From: Corynebacterium senegalense | GTDB taxonomy: Bacteria; Actinomycetota; Actinomycetes; Mycobacteriales; Mycobacteriaceae | Length of the DNA: 64,000 bases | Assembly (NCBI RefSeq): GCF_900411315.1 | Contig: NZ_LS990887.1 | Span: forward strand, 551,087-615,086 | Direction of reading: 5' to 3' | Part shown: positions 53,766 to 61,494 of the stretch, one piece after another | Position numbering within the stretch: the stretch's first letter is position 1 | Layout of the letters: each line of letters begins with the position of its first letter | Notes under the pieces: generated by a model | Databases searched by the model: none | The model's input: the letters and a program-made list of their open reading frames with translations, nothing else | Told to the model about the DNA's origin: nothing | Program-made: the position numbers and the translations under genes

Positions 53766-55202
53766 GTGACCGACACGACAAGGACATCCCCCTGGCCTGC
53801 GCTGCTGTCGATGATGCTGGGCTTCTTCATGATCCTGGTCGACTCGACCATCGTCTCCGTTGCCATCCCGGCGATCACCGCCGGGCTCGACGCGAGCTAC
53901 AACGAGGTCATCTGGGTCAACAGCGCCTACCTCCTCGCCTACGCGGTGCCGCTTCTCATCACCGGGCGCCTCGGCGACCGCTTCGGCCCGCGGGCGCTCT
54001 ACCTGGGCGGCCTCGCCCTGTTCACGGCCTCTTCCCTGGCGTGCGGCCTGGCGGGGTCGATCGAGGCGCTCATCGTCGCCCGCGCCTTCCAGGGCCTGGG
54101 CGGGGCGATGGTCACCCCGCAGACGATGTCGGTGATGATCCGCACCTTCGAGCCCGCGGAGCGCGGCGGCGCGATGGGCGTGTGGGGCGCGACCGCGGGC
54201 CTGGCCACCATCGTCGGCCCGCTGCTGGGCGGCCTGCTTGTCGACGCCGCCGGCTGGCAGTGGATCTTCTTCGTCAACGTGCCCGTCGGCATCCTCGGCG
54301 TTGTCCTCGCCTGGATTTACGTCCCGGCGCTGGAGCGCTTCGCCCGCAACTTCGACTGGCTCGGGGTGGCGCTGAGCTCGGTGGGAATGTTCGGCCTCAT
54401 CTTCGGCATCCAGGAGGGCGACCGCCTGGGCTGGGACGCGCGGGTGATCGCGCTCATCGTGGGCGGGCTGGCGTTCCTCGCCACCTTCGTCTGGTGGCAG
54501 GCGCGCACCTCCAGGGACGCCCTGGTGCCGCTCGAGCTGTTTGGCGACCGCAACTTCTCGCTCGCGGCGGTGACGATCTCGACGGTGGGTTTCACCGTCT
54601 CCACCTTCATGATCCCGTGGATGATCTACGTGCAGTCGGTGCAGGGCTACTCCCCGACGAGGGCCGCGCTGCTCATCCTCCCGGCGGGCCTGGTCTCCGG
54701 GGTGCTCGCGCCGTGGATCGGGAAACTGACCAACACCCACTCGCCGAAGCCCTTCGCCATCGCGGGCCTGCTGCTCATGGGCGCGTCGGTGGCGCTGACG
54801 GCCGTGCTGGCCGACCCGGCCCGCGATCCGCTGTGGATGCTCGCCGTCTCGGTGGTCTCGGGGCTGGGCAACTCGATGATGTGGGGGCCGCTGTCGATGA
54901 TCGCCACGCGCAACCTCAGCCCGCGACTCGCGGGGGCGGGCTCCTCCGTGTACAACACGGTCCGCCAGGTCGGCGCGGTGATCGGCTCGGCCTCCATCGC
55001 GGCGCTGATGACCTCCCAGCTCACCGCGCGGATGGGGCCGGGCGCGGGCGAGAACCCGACGCAGGCGGGTCCTCTGCCGCCGTTCCTCCACGAGCCCTTC
55101 GCCCAGGCGATGTCGAACTCGCTGTGGCTGCCCGCCGCGGCGGTGCTGCTCGGGGCGGCGGTGGCGGCCTTCTTCGCGCCGACGAAGTCCTGGGGCGACT
55201 AG
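53766..55202 (+). CDS. MFS drug exporter, DHA2 (EmrB/QacA) family, 14 helices
   Basis: A 478-residue proton-driven exporter with about 14 membrane helices. Motif C/D1 is visible near the first helix (MILVDSTIVSVAIPAI, with the membrane-embedded Asp). Motif A is GRLGDRFGPRALYLGG, and the segment FQGLGGAMVTPQTMSVMIRT is typical of DHA2. Drugs or antiseptics are the likely substrates, but specificity is unknown. GTG 53766 is chosen from the TAAAGT box. No regulator gene is adjacent. Confidence 0.88.
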   Translation: MTDTTRTSPWPALLSMMLGFFMILVDSTIVSVAIPAITAGLDASYNEVIWVNSAYLLAYAVPLLITGRLGDRFGPRALYLGGLALFTASSLACGLAGSIEALIVARAFQGLGGAMVTPQTMSVMIRTFEPAERGGAMGVWGATAGLATIVGPLLGGLLVDAAGWQWIFFVNVPVGILGVVLAWIYVPALERFARNFDWLGVALSSVGMFGLIFGIQEGDRLGWDARVIALIVGGLAFLATFVWWQARTSRDALVPLELFGDRNFSLAAVTISTVGFTVSTFMIPWMIYVQSVQGYSPTRAALLILPAGLVSGVLAPWIGKLTNTHSPKPFAIAGLLLMGASVALTAVLADPARDPLWMLAVSVVSGLGNSMMWGPLSMIATRNLSPRLAGAGSSVYNTVRQVGAVIGSASIAALMTSQLTARMGPGAGENPTQAGPLPPFLHEPFAQAMSNSLWLPAAAVLLGAAVAAFFAPTKSWGD

Positions 55203-55211
55203 GGCTTTCGG

Positions 55212-55634
55212 CTAACGCGCGGTGTGGGTGGCCACGTGCCAGGCCATGCCGTACTTGTCCTCGAGCTGGCCGTAGTGCTCGCCCCAGGGGGCCTGCGCGA
55301 AGGGCATGGTCTCACGGCCGCCGTCGGCGGTGAGCTTCGCAACGTAGTCGGCGCCCTCCTCCACGGTGGCGACCTCAATGACGAAGGAGAGGTCCCCCCT
55401 GTCCAGCGTTCCGGAGTTGTCCTGCAGGTCGTCGCCGCCGGTGAGGGTGAAGGGGCCGGTCAGCTTGCCGTGGGCGACGGCGTCGCGGGGCGCGTCGAAG
55501 GGGAACTGCGCGCCGTTGTCGATCTGCTCGCCGTAGGTCATGATCTCCAGCTCGCCGCCGAAGACGGAGTGGTAGTAGGCGAACATTTCGGCGGCGTTGC
55601 CGTGGAAGGAAATGTAGGGGGCGGTCTGTGCCAT
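55212..55634 (-). CDS. VOC/PhnB-like glyoxalase-fold protein
   Basis: A 140-residue protein of the PhnB-like vicinal oxygen chelate family. Typical segments are APYISFHGNAAEMFAYYHSV with F-G-G-E-L-E-I-M-T-Y-G, MPFAQAPWGEHYGQLEDKYG and the final M-A-W-H-V metal-ligand region. No reaction can be assigned to this family from sequence. The ribosome binding site GGAGA precedes ATG 55634. It is convergent with the MFS gene and lies 39 bp downstream of the acetyltransferase. Confidence 0.85.
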   Translation of the reverse strand: MAQTAPYISFHGNAAEMFAYYHSVFGGELEIMTYGEQIDNGAQFPFDAPRDAVAHGKLTGPFTLTGGDDLQDNSGTLDRGDLSFVIEVATVEEGADYVAKLTADGGRETMPFAQAPWGEHYGQLEDKYGMAWHVATHTAR

Positions 55635-55673
55635 GGGGTCTCCTCGGGTCGGGCGGTGGTGGCCCGCCCGAGA

Positions 55674-56084
55674 CTACCGCAGCGGGGTGGTCCAGACGGG
55701 GGCGTCGATCTGAAAAAATCCGAGGTGCTCCCAGAAGGCGATGCCGTTGTCGTTTCCGGGGGCGATGAGGAGGTAGGCGTCGGTGGCGCCGAGGCGGCGC
55801 AGGTGGTCCCGGGCTCCGTCGGCAAGCATGCGCCCGATGCCGCGGCCCTGCGCGCTGGGGCGCACGCCGGTCATGTGGATCCAGCCGAAGTGCCCGTCGT
55901 AGCCGGCAATAGTGACGGCTTCGATGCGCTCGTCCTCGATGACGAGGACCGCCGAGGAGGGGGCGTCGAGCGCCCGGTCGAAGTCGTGGGGCGGGTCGTT
56001 CCACGGCTGGCTGATGCCGGATTCGTCCCAGACCTCGATGACCGCGTCCTTGTCGGCGGGGGTGGCTTCGCGCGCTTTCAGCAT
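55674..56084 (-). CDS. GNAT-family N-acetyltransferase
   Basis: A 136-residue GCN5-related acetyltransferase. The acetyl-CoA binding motif A is V-R-P-S-A-Q-G-R-G-I-G-R-M-L, followed by AYLLIAPGNDNGIAFWEHLGF (motif B with the usual N-x-x-x-I-x-F-W). The acceptor substrate is unknown. ATG 56084 is favoured by a TATTGT box 8 nt upstream, with the longer frame to 56129 having no support. It is divergent from the spermidine-synthase-like gene with a 21-bp gap. Confidence 0.87.
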   Translation of the reverse strand: MLKAREATPADKDAVIEVWDESGISQPWNDPPHDFDRALDAPSSAVLVIEDERIEAVTIAGYDGHFGWIHMTGVRPSAQGRGIGRMLADGARDHLRRLGATDAYLLIAPGNDNGIAFWEHLGFFQIDAPVWTTPLR

Positions 56085-56092
56085 GTGCCACA

Positions 56093-56098
56093 ACAATA
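56093..56098 (-). promoter_or_regulatory. -10 box TATTGT of the acetyltransferase
   Basis: TATTGT on the minus strand, 8 nt before ATG 56084. Confidence 0.45.
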
Positions 56099-56105
56099 GT
56101 CGCTT

Positions 56106-56888
56106 ATGCAGCAGCGCAAACCGCGGCATTCCAGGAAGAGGATCGTGGGCGAGTACCGCATCGACACGGGCACCGCGCGCATCGTCGCGGACCCGCTCCG
56201 CGACGGCGGGTTCACCCTCGAGGTCAACAACGTGCCCAGCTCCTACGTCGTCCCCGGCGCGCCCGAGGTCCTCGCCTTCGACTACATGGGGTGGATCGCC
56301 GCGCTTATCGACGCCACAGTGCGCCTACCCCGCCCCTTCCACGCCGTCCACCTCGGGGCCGCCGGCTGCGCGCTGCCCTCCCATGTCGCCCAGCGCTTCG
56401 CGTCGACCAACGTGGCCGTGGAGGTGGACGCGGGCCTGGCCCGGCTCGTGCGCGAGGCCTTCGACCCGCCGGTGGAGATCGCGGTCGCCGAGGCCCGGGC
56501 GTTCACGCACGCGCTGCCAGCCGGGTCGGTGGACGTCCTGGTGCGCGACGTGTTCGCGGGGCCCGCGACGCCCCGCCCGCTGACCACCGTGGAGTTCTAC
56601 CGCGCCGCCTCGCGCGCCCTCGCCCCGGGCGGGATCTACGTGGCCAACGTCGGCGACCGGGCCGGCCTGCCCGAGACAAGAGCCGAGGTGGCGGGGCTGG
56701 CGGAGGTCTTCGCGCACGTCGGGGCCATCAGCACCGCAGAGATTCTTGACGGGCGCGGCTACGGCAACGTCGTGCTCGCCGCCTCCGACGCGCCCCTGGC
56801 CTACGCCGGGCCCGCGCAATTCCGCGGGTCCGAGTGGGCACGATCGCTTGCCAGCGCCACCCCGGCGCGCCGGGACTCCGCCCGCTAG
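56106..56888 (+). CDS. Spermidine-synthase-like methyltransferase-fold protein
   Basis: A 260-residue protein with the spermidine synthase/class I methyltransferase fold. HLGAAGCALPSHVAQRF is the nucleotide-cofactor loop, AVEVDAGLARLVREAF the acidic strand end, and PAGSVDVLVRDVFAG the active-site strand; the substrate Asp pair of true spermidine synthase is reduced to one clear Asp. Fused or diverged 'spermidine synthase-like' proteins are common in actinobacteria without known polyamine function. The ATG follows the acetyltransferase promoter region closely, with no clear ribosome binding site. Confidence 0.78.
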   Translation: MQQRKPRHSRKRIVGEYRIDTGTARIVADPLRDGGFTLEVNNVPSSYVVPGAPEVLAFDYMGWIAALIDATVRLPRPFHAVHLGAAGCALPSHVAQRFASTNVAVEVDAGLARLVREAFDPPVEIAVAEARAFTHALPAGSVDVLVRDVFAGPATPRPLTTVEFYRAASRALAPGGIYVANVGDRAGLPETRAEVAGLAEVFAHVGAISTAEILDGRGYGNVVLAASDAPLAYAGPAQFRGSEWARSLASATPARRDSAR

Positions 56889-56943
56889 AAGCTCAGGCCG
56901 AGGAGCCGGTGGCGTTTTCGGGGCCCCGCGGGTCGGCCGGGTC

Positions 56944-58359
56944 CTACAGGTTGGAGGGGTTGGCGGGATCGGCGGCGCCGTCGTGGACGAGGGTGATGTC
57001 GTCGACAAGCGAGCCGTCTTCGGCGTTGAGGCTGCGGACGTTGATCGACTCCGGGGTGACGTTGATGAGCGAGTAGTCCGGGGTTCGGTCCTGGTTCCAG
57101 AAGGCGATCGTCGGCTGGTTGAGGCCGAGCTCGCGCGACCTCTCGAGGGTCATGTCCGGGTAGTCCTTGCCGTCGTTGCCCTGGTAGTCGTAGAACTTCC
57201 CGCCGACCGCGGTGTTGAGCGTGAGGTAGAGGACGTCGCCCTCGCGCTGCTCGAGCACGTCCCCGGGCTCCGCCGGCTTGTCGGGCACGGTCGGCTCGAG
57301 GCCGTTCATGAGGTGGGAGCGGTTGTACATGTGGTCGTGGCCGTTGAGGACGAGGTCGACGCCGACCTCGGAGAACACGGGGCTGAGGGCCTCGCGCATC
57401 GCGACGATGTCGTCGTCGGTGTACCGCCCGCCGTGGGAGTGGAAGGCGAAGTGGTTGGCCACGATGATCCAGTCCTTGCCCGCCCCGTGCGCGGCGACGG
57501 TGTCGCGGACGAACTGGGCCTGCTCGGCGAGGCCGGCGGCGTCCTTGCGGTTGGAGTTCAGGGCGATGAACAGCGCGTTGTTCTGCTCGAAGAAGTAGTT
57601 GGAGGTATCGCCCAGCTCGTTCGGCAGGTTCCAGTGCTCCTGGAAGTGCTTGGCCTCGATCGGCGTTGCGTAGGTTTCGTGGTTGCCCTGAATGGCCGCG
57701 GTGCGGACGCTGCGCAGCTGGGGAGCCGAAAAGAACGCGTTGTACTGGCCGCGCGGTCCGATGAGGTCGCCCCAGCCTTCGACCTGGTCACCCAGGCTGA
57801 GGATGAGCGAGGCGTCCGGGTCCGCCGCGGTCGCGTTCTCCGCGGTGCGGCGCCACGTGGCGGCCTGCTCGGCGACCCTGCCCCCGACGCCGATCTGCAC
57901 GTCGGTAACGGCGATGAAGGACCAGGTGCCGTCGCCGTCATCGATGGTGAAGCTCTCCGGGGCGCTCCACCCGCCCTGCTCGGAGCCGAGCTGGTAGGTG
58001 TACGTCTGGCCCGGCTCGAGGTCACTGACCTCGGCGAACTTGGACAGGTACGCCAGCGCACCGTAGTCGGCCTCGCGGGCCGGCGCCTCGCGCACCTCGG
58101 TGGGCCGGTCAACCGGGGCGTAGCGCACAATCTCCGCGCCCGTGTGGGTGGTGCGCCAGGAGAAGTTGACGCTGCGCCCGTTCGCGCCGACTCCCGCCAC
58201 CGCGCGGAAGATTGGGCCCGAGGCGGCGTCGGCATCGGCGGGAGCAGAGGAGCCGGGGGCCAGCAATGACGACGACACGGCGCCGGCGGTCGGCACCACG
58301 GTCAGGCAGAGGGCGGCGGAGGTGACAGCGGCGGTCAGCAGGGCCCGGGAGCGTTGCAT
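56944..58359 (-). CDS. Secreted purple-acid-phosphatase-like metallophosphoesterase
   Basis: A 471-residue exported phosphatase. The signal peptide is MQRSRALLTAAVTSAALCLT with cleavage near A-G-A-V. A fibronectin-like N-terminal domain (VNFSWRTTHTGAEIVRYAPV) is followed by the calcineurin-type domain: AVTDVQIG, LSLGDQVEGW, AIQGNHETY, VANHFAFHSHGG and LNGHDHMYNRSH supply the two-metal site. Phosphate scavenging is the likely role. ATG 58359 has GAAGG 8 nt upstream; a TATATA stretch further up could be its -10. Confidence 0.9.
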   Translation of the reverse strand: MQRSRALLTAAVTSAALCLTVVPTAGAVSSSLLAPGSSAPADADAASGPIFRAVAGVGANGRSVNFSWRTTHTGAEIVRYAPVDRPTEVREAPAREADYGALAYLSKFAEVSDLEPGQTYTYQLGSEQGGWSAPESFTIDDGDGTWSFIAVTDVQIGVGGRVAEQAATWRRTAENATAADPDASLILSLGDQVEGWGDLIGPRGQYNAFFSAPQLRSVRTAAIQGNHETYATPIEAKHFQEHWNLPNELGDTSNYFFEQNNALFIALNSNRKDAAGLAEQAQFVRDTVAAHGAGKDWIIVANHFAFHSHGGRYTDDDIVAMREALSPVFSEVGVDLVLNGHDHMYNRSHLMNGLEPTVPDKPAEPGDVLEQREGDVLYLTLNTAVGGKFYDYQGNDGKDYPDMTLERSRELGLNQPTIAFWNQDRTPDYSLINVTPESINVRSLNAEDGSLVDDITLVHDGAADPANPSNL

Positions 58360-58515
58360 GGGAAACCTTCGGAGAGTGGGAACGTGACCTGTATATACCA
58401 ACACAATTTCGTAGCGCTGAGGTGAACACCACGAAAGCACTCCGTTACAAACGTCTCCGCCGGCGTACCATGGGCAACCCGAACGTGAGACGACGAAAGG
58501 AAGCGTGATTGAGCC

Positions 58516-58677
58516 ATGCACAACGATCCCGCGAAGCCCGGTTACAACTCGGCTGACAGCACCAACAAGCCGGTGGACAAGGACGACGACCAGCTCGCCC
58601 AGGACACCGGTTCGCAGCTCGGCTACGGCGAGGAGGCCCCCGAGGGCGTCGACGAGAGCCAGCGCGAGGAGCAGTAA
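58516..58677 (+). CDS. Small acidic hydrophilic protein (53 aa)
   Basis: A 53-residue protein starting MHNDPAKPGYNSADSTNKPV and ending in a run of Glu, Asp and Gln residues. It has no hydrophobic segment and is probably disordered. AAAGGAAG lies about 13 nt upstream, which is far for a ribosome binding site but is the only candidate. The coding bias (C/G at third positions) supports a real gene. I recognise no family. Confidence 0.6.
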   Translation: MHNDPAKPGYNSADSTNKPVDKDDDQLAQDTGSQLGYGEEAPEGVDESQREEQ

Positions 58678-58734
58678 GCCGGGTGGATTCATAAGAAAAC
58701 CCGCCTACTGGCCGCAGAGTGAGCGGCGCGTCAC

Positions 58735-58740
58735 TATCAT
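58735..58740 (+). promoter_or_regulatory. -10 box TATCAT of the DUF4442 gene
   Basis: TATCAT, 8 nt before ATG 58749, with no ribosome binding site between. Confidence 0.5.
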
Positions 58741-58748
58741 TGCGGTCT

Positions 58749-59273
58749 ATGACCCACGCAACAGATACCCGCGCCGCCGCAGCGGCCGACAATCCGATCT
58801 CCAAGCTCTGGAGCAACCTCAGCGACTCCGCCCTCAAGCGCGGGGTCTTCTCCACTGTCTACGCACTCAAGGCCCCCTACTTCCGCACCGTCCTGCCCCG
58901 GGTCCGCGAGGTCGTCCCGGGCGAGCGCTGCGTGATCCGCCTGGGCAAGTGGTGGGGCGTGCAGAACCACATCGGCACCTTCCACGTCATCGCCGCCCTC
59001 AACGGCGCGGAGGCCGCGATGGGCCTGCTCTGCGAGACCACTGTGCCCACCACCCACCGCTGGATCCCCCGCGGCATGCGCGCCGACTACCCGGCGAAGT
59101 CGACGGGCGGCCTGACCATCACCGCCACCGCCGACTTCCCCGACTTCGCCGAGATCACCCGCGAATCGGGCGGGCAACTGGTGACCATCAACTGCGAGAT
59201 CCGCGACGACGCTGGCGCCGAGCCCGTCACCGCGGAGATCGACGTCTGGGTCACCGCCAAACGGCCAAAGTAG
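58749..59273 (+). CDS. DUF4442 hot-dog-fold protein
   Basis: A 174-residue protein of the DUF4442 family, which belongs to the hot-dog (thioesterase-like) fold. Recognisable segments are GERCVIRLGKWWGVQNHIGT, HVIAALNGAEAAMGLLCETT and the final strand PVTAEIDVWVTAKRPK. A catalytic acid for thioesterase activity is not obvious. ATG 58749 is set by the TATCAT box. It is encoded between the small acidic protein and a DUF1275 gene, and no operon is evident. Confidence 0.8.
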   Translation: MTHATDTRAAAAADNPISKLWSNLSDSALKRGVFSTVYALKAPYFRTVLPRVREVVPGERCVIRLGKWWGVQNHIGTFHVIAALNGAEAAMGLLCETTVPTTHRWIPRGMRADYPAKSTGGLTITATADFPDFAEITRESGGQLVTINCEIRDDAGAEPVTAEIDVWVTAKRPK

Positions 59274-59338
59274 CGCACCGCTCCTGTCCGGGGCTGCAGA
59301 GCGCCCTGTAAGGTTCAGGACCGGAGACGGAGGGATAC

Positions 59339-60016
59339 ATGCGCAGTTACCGGAGGGGCGAACAAGCCCTGGCGATCTATCTTTCGTCCATCACCGGATT
59401 CATCGACACTCTCGGATTCCTCTACCTCGGGGGATATTTCCTGTCGTTCATGTCCGGCAACACCACGCGCCTGACGTCCGCCGTCACCCAGGGAGCCTGG
59501 GGGACAGCCGCCCGCGCAGGCGGCGTGATGGCCCTGTTCCTGGTGGGTGTGATGATCGGGGCAGTCATCAGCCAGCTGTGTGCTCGCCGCCTCGCACCCG
59601 GCCGATCGCGGGAAGTGGTTCTGCTTTTCGTCTGCGCTACGGCGTCCATAGCCTCCCTGTGGGTCGCCACGGGATTCGAAACACCCGCCGTGCTCAGTTT
59701 GTCCTTCACCGTCGGTGCGATGAACAGCGTCTTCGAGCGCAACGGCGTGGTCACTATCTCGCTTACGTACATGACCGGCACGCTCGTGCGCATGGCGCAA
59801 CAACTTGTGAACGCCTTCTTCGGCGGATCGCACAAGGAATGGCTGGGATACTTCTTCCTCTGGGCATCACTCGCGGCAGGGGCAATATTCGGCGGTTGGT
59901 GCTATAACGCCGTGGGGCTGCGGTCTGTCTGGATCGTCACCGCCATGCTGCTCGCCGGGACGGCAGTGGCCCTGGCGGTGCGGGAGCGCCGCCGGCGGGC
60001 CAATCTGGCCATCTAA
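59339..60016 (+). CDS. DUF1275 (YoaK family) membrane protein
   Basis: A 225-residue protein with about six membrane helices of the DUF1275 family. The N-terminal helices carry the family motif S-I-T-G-F-I-D-T-L-G-F-L-Y-L-G and FLSFMSGNTTRL. The middle helix NSVFERNGVVTISLTYMTGT is also typical. The function is not known. The ribosome binding site GGAGGG precedes the ATG. The gene is convergent with DUF3072, 8 bp apart, and a TAAGGT box near 59309 may be its promoter. Confidence 0.88.
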   Translation: MRSYRRGEQALAIYLSSITGFIDTLGFLYLGGYFLSFMSGNTTRLTSAVTQGAWGTAARAGGVMALFLVGVMIGAVISQLCARRLAPGRSREVVLLFVCATASIASLWVATGFETPAVLSLSFTVGAMNSVFERNGVVTISLTYMTGTLVRMAQQLVNAFFGGSHKEWLGYFFLWASLAAGAIFGGWCYNAVGLRSVWIVTAMLLAGTAVALAVRERRRRANLAI

Positions 60017-60024
60017 CGGTCGAC

Positions 60025-60267
60025 TCAGTTTTCCGTCGCCTTCTTCAACCTGTCGATGTGCTCCGAGGCCTGCGCCTTGGTCAGGTCTGCGGGCAGCTGC
60101 TCCCCCGCCTGCTTGGCCAGGGTGTCCAGGTAGGACTTCTGCGCCTCGGTCATCGGCTCGTCACCGCTGACCCATTCGGACGGGTCCTTCTCCAGCGCGC
60201 CGTCCTGCGCGTCGCCGGTCGCGCCGATCATCTCCGTGTTGTCGTTCGGCTCGGTGGGGTTGGTCAT
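60025..60267 (-). CDS. DUF3072 small protein
   Basis: An 80-residue acidic protein of the DUF3072 family. The conserved part is PMTEAQKSYLDTLAKQAGEQ followed by LPADLTKAQASEHIDRL, a short helical hairpin, with an acidic disordered N-terminus. Such proteins are often expressed in stationary phase, but no function is established. AAAGGAG lies 7 nt before the ATG at 60267. It directly follows the TMEM175 remnant. Confidence 0.88.
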   Translation of the reverse strand: MTNPTEPNDNTEMIGATGDAQDGALEKDPSEWVSGDEPMTEAQKSYLDTLAKQAGEQLPADLTKAQASEHIDRLKKATEN

Positions 60268-60360
60268 GGTGTGCTCCTTTCAATTCCGGTGCCCGCCAGG
60301 ATACGTCGGCGGGACTAATGCCCGCGGGCGTCGTCCAGGATCGCCCGCTCAGCGAGGACA

Positions 60361-60570
60361 CCGCGTGCAGCAGGTGATGGTGGTTGTTGCAGTACATCCC
60401 GACGTAGGTGAAGCTGAGGACGTATGTCAGGAAGGGCAGGGCGGTGGCGTCGATAAGCGAGCGAAAACTGTCGCCCTCGGGCACCTGGAAGGTCAGGAGC
60501 ATCACGGTGATGATGATGGCGAGCACTCCGTCGCTGAACGCCTCGAGGCGGAGGAGGGCATGCCAAAGTG
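60361..60570 (-). pseudogene. Remnant of a TMEM175/DUF1211 potassium-channel gene
   Basis: On the minus strand one frame reads LRLEAFSDGVLAIIITVMLL and, after a short loop, FLTYVLSFTYVGMYCNNHHH followed by L-L-H-A-V. These are the first two helices and F-S-D / N-H-H motifs of the TMEM175 family (about 190 residues when complete). No start codon is in frame at the expected position and the match stops after the second helix, where the sequence runs into the DUF3072 leader. About two thirds of the gene is missing. Confidence 0.72.
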
Positions 60571-60582
60571 TAGTGCGCTCGC

Positions 60583-60588
60583 TAGGGT
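60583..60588 (+). promoter_or_regulatory. -10 box TAGGGT of the glycolipid-binding protein gene
   Basis: TAGGGT, 7 nt before ATG 60596, with no ribosome binding site between. Confidence 0.5.
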
Positions 60589-60595
60589 CGGTGTC

Positions 60596-61177
60596 ATGTA
60601 CACATGGCAGGACGTCAACGACCCAGGCCTGACCAACACCGCGAGCATCTCGCTTCACGACGCCCACCTCAGCGCCCACGGCACCCAGCACTGCGACCTC
60701 TACCGCGCCACCTGGGAGCTCACCACCTCCCCGGGATGGATCACGCGCGAGGTCCGGATCAGCGTTGTCGGTGACGGCTGGCAGCGCTCCCTCGACGTGC
60801 GCCGCAACGAGGACGGGACGTGGATCGACGAGGTGTCGCTGTCCGGGACCCAGCCCGCCGACCTCGCCGCCCCGGGGATTGGCGCGGACGTCGACCTCAC
60901 CGGCGCGGTGGACGTGGACCTCGGGCTGTGCCCCGTGACCAACACGATGCCGATCCGCAGGCTCGGGCTCCTCGACGGCTCCGTCGCCCGCACCGAGCTC
61001 CTCATGGCCTGGGTCGACATGCCTTCCCTGCACGTCATCGCCTCCGACCAGTACTACGCCAGCGTCGACAGCTCGTCCGTGTCTTACGCGAGTGGCACGC
61101 GCGGGGTGGACGTGGTTCTCAGCGTGGATTCCGACGGCGTGGTCGTGGACTACCCAGGCCTGGCGCGGCGCGTGTAA
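60596..61177 (+). CDS. Putative glycolipid-binding family protein (DUF1089)
   Basis: A 193-residue protein of the family annotated as putative glycolipid-binding (DUF1089, PF06475). It has the family-typical R-A-T-W-E-L opening strand, W-x-R-S-L-D-V-R-R and I-D-E-V-S-L-S-G strands, and the central D-V-D-L-x-L-C-P-V-T-N-T-M-P-I-R-R block. No signal peptide is present. The biochemical role is unproven in the family. ATG 60596 is set by the TAGGGT box. The gene is upstream of the repeat-rich gap before mcrB. Confidence 0.87.
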   Translation: MYTWQDVNDPGLTNTASISLHDAHLSAHGTQHCDLYRATWELTTSPGWITREVRISVVGDGWQRSLDVRRNEDGTWIDEVSLSGTQPADLAAPGIGADVDLTGAVDVDLGLCPVTNTMPIRRLGLLDGSVARTELLMAWVDMPSLHVIASDQYYASVDSSSVSYASGTRGVDVVLSVDSDGVVVDYPGLARRV

Positions 61178-61210
61178 CGGGTTGGTGGGGGAAGCCACCG
61201 CCGCACGGCA

Positions 61211-61298
61211 AATGCTCGTTAGTACACGCTTGTTAGTCGAGTAACGAGGTGGCACGGGACGCTTCCACTCGACTAACGAGCATCTGCTAACGAGCATT
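61211..61298. repeat. Nested inverted and direct repeats of CTAACGAGCAT
   Basis: Outer arms AATGCTCGTTAG (61211-61222) and CTAACGAGCATT (61287-61298) are perfect 12-bp complements. Inner arms TTAGTCGAGT (61233-61242) and ACTCGACTAA (61267-61276) add 10 bp. CTAACGAGCAT also occurs directly repeated at 61273-61283 and 61287-61297. Confidence 0.75.
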
Positions 61299-61300
61299 CG

Positions 61301-61322
61301 GCTGGCGGGTCGCCCCGCCAGC
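61301..61322. terminator. 9-bp G+C-rich hairpin
   Basis: GCTGGCGGG and CCCGCCAGC with a 4-nt loop. It immediately follows the nested repeats and could terminate transcription from the glycolipid-binding protein gene, but no T-run follows. Confidence 0.5.
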
Positions 61323-61468
61323 GGCCGCACACCCCTACACGTTGATTCTCAGCTCCTCCTCTTTTGGAGAATTAAAACCTCACCGGCAGCAAGGCTATTC
61401 GTAAACGTTTAGAAGCTGCACCGCAGCGCCGCGCGATCGGAGGTTTTACCTTCACTATGGACCCCCCG

Positions 61469-61483
61469 ATACCCAATGGGTAT
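61469..61483. promoter_or_regulatory. Palindromic operator candidate over the mcrB -10
   Basis: ATACCCA-A-TGGGTAT is a perfect 7+1+7 palindrome. Its right arm overlaps the -10 box, so a bound repressor would block transcription of the restriction operon. Confidence 0.6.
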
Positions 61484-61488
61484 AGGAT
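61483..61488 (+). promoter_or_regulatory. -10 box TAGGAT of mcrB
   Basis: TAGGAT, 6 nt before ATG 61495, predicting a leaderless mcrBC transcript. Confidence 0.55.
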
Positions 61489-61494
61489 CTTTAC

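Larger units (their letters stand above)
61178..61494. other. Gene-free gap with nested inverted repeats and a hairpin
   Basis: No gene is seen in these 317 bp. It holds the nested repeats at 61211-61298, a 9-bp hairpin at 61301-61322, an A+T-richer stretch from about 61350, and the mcrB promoter with its palindrome at the end. It also marks the drop in G+C content into the restriction genes. Confidence 0.7.

Noticed and set aside
60315..60566. An alternative 83-residue coding frame opposite the glycolipid-protein leader
   Set aside because: It is out of frame with the TMEM175 remnant and has no family features.
61211..61298. A CRISPR-like array
   Set aside because: The units occur in both orientations with irregular short spacing and there are no cas genes.
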